The notes below the pieces were generated by a model. It was not told the DNA's origin. It made no database searches and saw nothing but the letters and a program-made list of their open reading frames with translations. A DNA stretch of 19,549 nt, taken from DASVDK01 sp036381125 [NCBI: Thermodesulfobacteriota bacterium]. Its GTDB lineage: Bacteria; DASVDK01. Of the stretch, positions 15,863-19,549 are shown one piece after another (the stretch's first letter is position 1; each line of letters begins with the position of its first letter). Location: assembly GCA_036381125.1 (NCBI GenBank), contig DASVDK010000056.1, positions 1 to 19,549 on the forward strand, written 5' to 3'. The translations under genes were made by a program, and so were the position numbers.

Positions 15863-16114
15863 ATGAGCGATCAGAGCATCTTCGACCGCGCGGACGCCGA
15901 GTTCCGGAAAGCCGCGGACCGGATCACCGAGTCCCTGAAGGGGCTCTTCCCGCCCGCGGTCACCGAGCACCTCTCGAACTCGCAGCGCGAGTTCCTCCTC
16001 GCGCTCCGATCCTTTGCCGACGCCGCGCTCGCGCGCACGGAGGCGGGCATCCGCGAGGCGCGCGACCGGGTCAAGCCGAAGGCGGACGAGGCCGGGACCC
16101 CCCCGGCCGCGTAG
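15863..16114 (+). CDS. Unknown 83-residue protein
   Basis: Not recognised. It is acidic to neutral and predicted mostly helical, with amphipathic stretches at about residues 8-30 (FDRADAEFRKAADRITESL) and 40-72. A low-complexity Ala/Pro/Thr tail ends it. There is no signal peptide, membrane segment, cysteine or catalytic motif. It sits 10 bases after the transglutaminase gene and 3 bases before the YihY gene, so it is placed as an operon member. No good ribosome site precedes the ATG, which weakens the call. Coding is supported by its exact fit between two real genes without conflicting overlap. It could be a small partner protein of the envelope module. Confidence 0.65.
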   Translation: MSDQSIFDRADAEFRKAADRITESLKGLFPPAVTEHLSNSQREFLLALRSFADAALARTEAGIREARDRVKPKADEAGTPPAA

Positions 16115-16117
16115 GCG

Positions 16118-17458
16118 GTGCTCGCCCGCACGGGGCGTCTGCTCGTCCGGGCCGCGCGGCGCTTCCACGCCGACGACGCCTCCACGCGCGCGGCGGCACT
16201 CACGTTCCGCACGCTCCTCTCGATCGTTCCCTTCCTCGCCGTCTTCTTCGCCGTCCTGAGCGCCTTCGGGCCCTTCGCCCGCACCGAGGCGCGGCTCGAG
16301 GCCTTCCTCCTCGAGCACCTGCTGCCCGGCACCGCCCGGGCGGCGATCGCGCACCTCACGCGGCTCACCGAGAAGACGGCGGCGGTCGGCGCCGTCGGCT
16401 TCGTCGCCCTCGTCGCGACCTCGCTCCTGCTCCTCGGCGCCATCGAGGACGCCTTCCGGCACATCCACCGGCTCCCCGAGGGCCGGTCGTTCCGCCAGCG
16501 GCTCCTGTCCTACTGGACCACGCTCACCGTGGCGCCGCTCCTCTTCGGCGTCTCGATCTACCTGTCCGGCGCCGCCACGCGGCTGTCGCCGCGCCTCGTC
16601 CCCGACGCCCTGCTCGACATCCTGCGCAGCGGCGAGATCCTGTGGGGCTACCTGGTCCCGCTCCTCGTGAGCACCGGCGCCTTCACGCTCGGCTACCTCG
16701 TGCTGCCGGCCGCGAGCGTGCGCCTCGCGCCGGCCCTGGCGGGCGGCGCGACGGCCGGCCTGCTCTGGGAGGCGGGCAAGGCGGCGTTCGACTGGTACGT
16801 CCGTCGCTTCGCGTCGTTCGAGCAGGTCTACGGCGCACTGGCCCTCGTCCCGATCTTCCTCCTCTGGGTCCAGGTCACCTGGCTGATCGTGCTCTTCGGC
16901 GCCGAGGTGGCCTACTGCGCGCAGCACCCGGACCCCGGCCCCGAGACGGCGCCCGCGAGGCGCGACGGCCCGGCGCGGGGGCCGCTGGCCGCCCGCGTCC
17001 TCTGGTCGGTGGCCCGCGAGTTCACGGCCGGCCGGCCGCGGCCGACCGTCGCCGGCGTGGCGGCCGAGCTGTCGGTGGAGGCGGAGGCGGTCGAGCGTGC
17101 GGTCGGCGCCCTGGAGCGGGCCGGGCTCGTGGCGCGCGTCGCCGAGCCGGGCGACGCCGAGGGGGGCACGGGGCTCCTGCCCGCCAGGCCGCTCGATCAG
17201 GTGACGGTGGCCGACGCCCTCCGCGCGGGCGAGGCGGAGGGGGGCGGTCTCGCCGAGGGCGCCGAGGCCGAGGAGCCGCTGCTGGGGCTCCTCCGCGCCG
17301 CCGCCGGTGAGGTCGAGGAGCGGCTCGGGCGAGAGACCTACGCGAGCCTCGCCTCGCGGTGGCAGGCGCGACAGCGCGCGCACGAGGCGGCCGGCGCGAT
17401 CGGGATGGCCGAGCCGGCCACCCTGCCCGAAGGGCTCGTGGAGGGCCGTGAGCCGTGA
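16118..17458 (+). CDS. YihY/BrkB (ribonuclease BN-like) inner-membrane protein
   Basis: 446 residues. The conserved opening DDASTRAAALTFRTLLSIVPFL (19-40) is the YihY/BrkB signature. Membrane helices lie at about 31-51, 88-107, 135-150, 176-197, 205-222 and 240-265, ending in LVPIFLLWVQVTWLIVLFGAEV. The family was once called ribonuclease BN, but that activity belongs to another protein; its role is probably envelope-related. Residues about 280-446 form a cytoplasmic extension with a winged-helix-like stretch (TVAGVAAELSVEAEAVERA, then GALERAGLVARV), often seen in this branch. The GTG start is 3 bases after the small gene, and the stop overlaps the UvrC-like gene by four bases (GTGA), suggesting coupled translation. 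Confidence 0.92.
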   Translation: MLARTGRLLVRAARRFHADDASTRAAALTFRTLLSIVPFLAVFFAVLSAFGPFARTEARLEAFLLEHLLPGTARAAIAHLTRLTEKTAAVGAVGFVALVATSLLLLGAIEDAFRHIHRLPEGRSFRQRLLSYWTTLTVAPLLFGVSIYLSGAATRLSPRLVPDALLDILRSGEILWGYLVPLLVSTGAFTLGYLVLPAASVRLAPALAGGATAGLLWEAGKAAFDWYVRRFASFEQVYGALALVPIFLLWVQVTWLIVLFGAEVAYCAQHPDPGPETAPARRDGPARGPLAARVLWSVAREFTAGRPRPTVAGVAAELSVEAEAVERAVGALERAGLVARVAEPGDAEGGTGLLPARPLDQVTVADALRAGEAEGGGLAEGAEAEEPLLGLLRAAAGEVEERLGRETYASLASRWQARQRAHEAAGAIGMAEPATLPEGLVEGREP

Positions 17459-18636
17459 TCGGCGAGGCCGCGGAGGGAGCGATCCGCATCGCGCTGCCGC
17501 CGCTCGTCGCCGTCCGCGAGGCGGCGCTCGGGCGGGGGCGCGCCGAGGCGGACCAGGCGGTGCGCGACGCGCTGGCCGAGACGGCGGCCGCCGTCCCCGC
17601 CTCGCCGGCCGTCTACGTGCTCCGCGACAGCGCCGGGACGCCGCTGACCGTGAGCCACACGGCCGACCTGCGGGCGCGCCTGCTCAAGGCGGACGCGCCG
17701 GTCGTGGCGGCCGCCGCCCTCGAGTACGCGCCTTGCGTCTCGGCCTTCGACGCGGCGCTCAGGCACCTCGGCTGGCTCCGAGCCCTCGAGCCGGACCGCT
17801 ACGGCCCCTGGCTGCCGTATCCGACCCCCTACTTCCTCCGCCTCGACCTCGGCGCGCGGTTCCCGCGGTTCGAGCCGACGGACGTCCCCGACTTCGCGCC
17901 GGGCGTCCGCCTCTTCGGGCCCTACCCGACGCGCGCGGCCCTCGAGCAGGCCGAGACCGCCCTCTACGCGGCGCTGCCGCTGCGCCGCTGCACCTGGGAC
18001 GTGCAGGGACACGACGTGGACGAGTCGTGCATCTACCTCCAGATGCGCCGCTGCGCCGCGCCCTGCACGGGCGACGTCCCGCCCGACGCCTACCGGCGGC
18101 TCGTCGACGCCGGCGCGGACCTGCTCGAGGGCCGCCCGGAGCGGGCCGCAGCCGACCTGACGGCGCGCCGCGACGCCGCCGCCGGCACGCTGGCGTTCGA
18201 GGAGGCGGCCCGCCTGCAGGCCGCGCTCGACCGCCTCGGCCGCGAGACGCCGCCGCCCGCGTTCGACCTCGCCCGCTGGACGGTGGCCGTGCTGTCCGGG
18301 GTCCGCAAGGGGGAGGGCGGGGCCAGAACGGTGGCGGTCGCCGGCTTCCGCGCCGGCCGCTTCGTGCACGAGGCGTCGATCGACCCGGCCGCCGAGGGCC
18401 TCGAGGCGCGGTGCGCCGCCCTCGCCGCCGCGATCGCCGCCGCGCCCGAGCCGCCGCCCGGCGCGGCGGGGACGGCAACCAGGGCCCGGGCCGAGGAGTC
18501 GGCCCTCCTGGTGGCCTGGCTCTCGCGCGCCCGGCCGCCGGCGGCGGTGGCCGTCGACCCGGCCGCGCCCGAAGCGGCCGGCGCCCCGCTCGCCGAGGCG
18601 ATCCGGGCCCTTACGGCGCCGCGGCGGCGTCGCTGA
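17455..18636 (+). CDS. Truncated UvrC-like protein (degenerate GIY-YIG, four-Cys and UVR regions; no nuclease C-terminus)
   Basis: 393 residues, against roughly 600 for full UvrC. Residues 51-77 (AVYVLRDSAGTPLTVSHTADLRARL) align with the UvrC opening PGVYxxRDxxGxxLYVGKAxxLRxR, but the second motif, YVG, reads TVS. The later LLExNLIK...PxYN block carrying the catalytic Glu and Asn is replaced by ALRHLGWLRALEPDRYG. FGPYPTRAALEQAETAL is retained. The cysteine region is C179-x12-C192-x7-C200-x3-C204 (CIYLQMRRCAAPC), equivalent to the UvrC iron-sulfur site. The UVR motif LAFEEAARLQAALDRL (246-261), which contacts UvrB, is also kept. The RNase H-like nuclease (CFDISHxxG motif) and helix-hairpin-helix end are missing. 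Known homologues are often labelled repair endonucleases; from its residues this one looks inactive. It overlaps the YihY gene by 4 bases. Confidence 0.85.
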   Translation: MIGEAAEGAIRIALPPLVAVREAALGRGRAEADQAVRDALAETAAAVPASPAVYVLRDSAGTPLTVSHTADLRARLLKADAPVVAAAALEYAPCVSAFDAALRHLGWLRALEPDRYGPWLPYPTPYFLRLDLGARFPRFEPTDVPDFAPGVRLFGPYPTRAALEQAETALYAALPLRRCTWDVQGHDVDESCIYLQMRRCAAPCTGDVPPDAYRRLVDAGADLLEGRPERAAADLTARRDAAAGTLAFEEAARLQAALDRLGRETPPPAFDLARWTVAVLSGVRKGEGGARTVAVAGFRAGRFVHEASIDPAAEGLEARCAALAAAIAAAPEPPPGAAGTATRARAEESALLVAWLSRARPPAAVAVDPAAPEAAGAPLAEAIRALTAPRRRR

Positions 18637-18649
18637 CGCGACTTTCCCC

Positions 18650-18679
18650 TTGCCAACCCGGGTGCCGATTGGGTATTCC
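18650..18679 (+). promoter_or_regulatory. Candidate promoter for the response regulator
   Basis: TTGCCA (18650-18655), 18-base spacer, TATTCC (18674-18679). It lies in the first intergenic gap (139 bases) after the long gene run. An imperfect GC-rich hairpin (about 18700-18733, GGGCGAGGCC with GGCCTTCGCCC) follows in the leader. Weak match; inferred. Confidence 0.35.
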
Positions 18680-18757
18680 TCAAGCCTCTTCACGCGCCGA
18701 GGGCGAGGCCGGATTCCGGGGCCTTCGCCCCCGACCGGCATCGAGCAGCGCGACGCG

Positions 18758-18773
18758 GGAGGATCGGAGGATC
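18758..18773 (+). promoter_or_regulatory. Duplicated ribosome binding site
   Basis: GGAGGATC is repeated exactly in tandem (18758-18765 and 18766-18773), giving two Shine-Dalgarno GGAGG cores. The second is 5 bases from the ATG of the response regulator, a spacing suited to efficient initiation, and it decides that start. Confidence 0.65.
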
Positions 18774-18775
18774 CC

Positions 18776-19549
18776 ATGTCATCGGGTCGTCGCAGGGTCC
18801 TCATCGTCGACGACGACGAGAGCACCGTCGAGGTTCTGAAGCGGTTTCTCCTCACGAAGGGCTTCGAGACGGTCGAGGCGAAGGACGGGCAGAGCGCCAT
18901 CGACCTGGCAAAGCGGATCCGCCCCGACCTGATCCTCCTGGACATCATGATGCCCGACCTGTCGGGCGACGTCGTCTGCAAGGCGCTCAAGGACGATCCG
19001 GAGACGGCGGCCGTTCCCGTGATCATGACGACCGCCAAGCGCGAGCGCGAGGACCTCATCAACGGCCTCGACGTGGGCGCCGACGACTACGTGCGCAAGC
19101 CCTTCGACGTCTACGAGCTCCTCGCGCGCATCAAGGCGCACCTCCGGGTGCGCGACCTCTACCGCAAGCTCGAGGCGAGCCACGTGGCCGCGCTCGTCGA
19201 CTTCCTGCACACGCTGCCCAGGGGGGCCGGCGTGCCGGCCGTCCTCGAGGCGACGCTCGGCCGCCTCGGGCGGACCTTCGACGTGGCGCACGGGGCCGTC
19301 GTGCTCCTCGAGGGGGCGGACCGCGAGCGCGGCGTCGTCGTCGCCGCGAGCGCCGACGGTCGCCTCGTGCCCGGCGAGATCGAGCTGGCCGCGCTGCCGG
19401 AGGTGCTCCGGGCGGCCGAGAGCGGCGAGGTCGTGGTCGAGGACGCGGCCGAGGGACGGGCGGCGGTCGCGATCCCGGCCGTCCTCGGCGATCGCCCGGT
19501 GGCCGTCTTCCGGATCCGCACCTCCACCGAGCGGGGCCTCGGCCCCGCC
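18776..19549 (+). CDS. Response regulator with GAF-like domain (C-terminus beyond window)
   Basis: 258 residues are visible, open at the window end. The receiver domain (about 6-122) has the acidic pocket DDD at 12-14, phospho-acceptor Asp56 in LILLDIMMPDLSG, the switch threonine in IMTTAK, and Lys108 in VRKPF, so it should be phosphorylatable. A short helical linker (LRVRDLYRKLEASH) leads to a mixed alpha/beta region (about 138-258), including LGRTFDVAHGAVVLLEG and AAVAIPAVLGDRPVAVFRI, that looks like a GAF sensory domain. The output after it is cut off and could be a kinase, cyclase, phosphodiesterase or other effector. The ATG is fixed by the adjacent GGAGG. No partner kinase is visible in the window. 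Confidence 0.9.
   Translation, partial: MSSGRRRVLIVDDDESTVEVLKRFLLTKGFETVEAKDGQSAIDLAKRIRPDLILLDIMMPDLSGDVVCKALKDDPETAAVPVIMTTAKREREDLINGLDVGADDYVRKPFDVYELLARIKAHLRVRDLYRKLEASHVAALVDFLHTLPRGAGVPAVLEATLGRLGRTFDVAHGAVVLLEGADRERGVVVAASADGRLVPGEIELAALPEVLRAAESGEVVVEDAAEGRAAVAIPAVLGDRPVAVFRIRTSTERGLGPA

Noticed and set aside
12238-15864. Minus-strand frame of 1208 codons opposite DUF58 and the transglutaminase
   Set aside because: No domain motif, composition typical of an antisense shadow, and the opposite strand carries conserved catalytic residues.
17338-19062. Minus-strand frame of 574 codons opposite the UvrC-like gene and the response regulator
   Set aside because: It crosses an intergenic region and two recognised genes and shows no family motif.

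Overview
Very GC-rich bacterial chromosomal DNA (strong G/C preference at third codon positions, so long spurious antisense frames abound). FtsK, RNase J, PlsC, SSB and UvrA are bacterial core genes. Periplasmic binding proteins, lipoproteins and a DUF3488/transglutaminase protein suggest a diderm (Gram-negative type) cell. The ftsK / RNase J / plsC neighbourhood and the TAXI–DUF1850 pair recall uncultured soil or sediment lineages such as Rokubacteria/Methylomirabilota or delta-proteobacterial relatives. That placement is inference only. No rRNA, tRNA, CRISPR, phage or insertion sequence was recognised.

Layout. (1) 1-3336, minus strand: plsC (acyltransferase) -> rnj (ribonuclease J) -> a VOC-fold protein -> the N-terminus of ftsK, which leaves the window at base 1. 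The first three are packed with a 4-base overlap and a 2-base gap. ftsK appears to have its own promoter across the VOC stop codon. (2) 3337-3505: a divergent control region with two back-to-back sigma70-like promoters. (3) 3506-7869, plus strand: ssb, then a transport cluster. The cluster is an amino-acid-type ABC binding protein, a perfect 30-bp palindrome, two ABC permeases, a TAXI-family TRAP binding protein and a DUF1850 lipoprotein. The last three overlap or nearly overlap. Neither the ABC ATPase nor the TRAP permease is present. (4) 7893-8192, minus strand: a tiny lipoprotein with an 11-glycine linker, convergent with DUF1850. (5) 8193-8661: a gene-free stretch with a repeat cluster, a hairpin and a good uvrA promoter. 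(6) 8662-18636, plus strand: one tightly packed run. It holds uvrA, a MoxR ATPase, a DUF58 protein, a TgpA-like membrane transglutaminase, an 83-residue unknown, a YihY/BrkB membrane protein, and a truncated UvrC-like protein. (7) 18637-19549: a new promoter region and a response regulator with a GAF-like domain, cut by the window end.

How they may work together. MoxR, DUF58 and the transglutaminase form a recurrent module thought to act at the cell envelope. The UvrC-like protein keeps the four-cysteine and UVR regions but appears to have lost both nuclease centres. The transport cluster joins parts of two different transporter classes in one probable transcript. These last two are the most unusual elements in the window.
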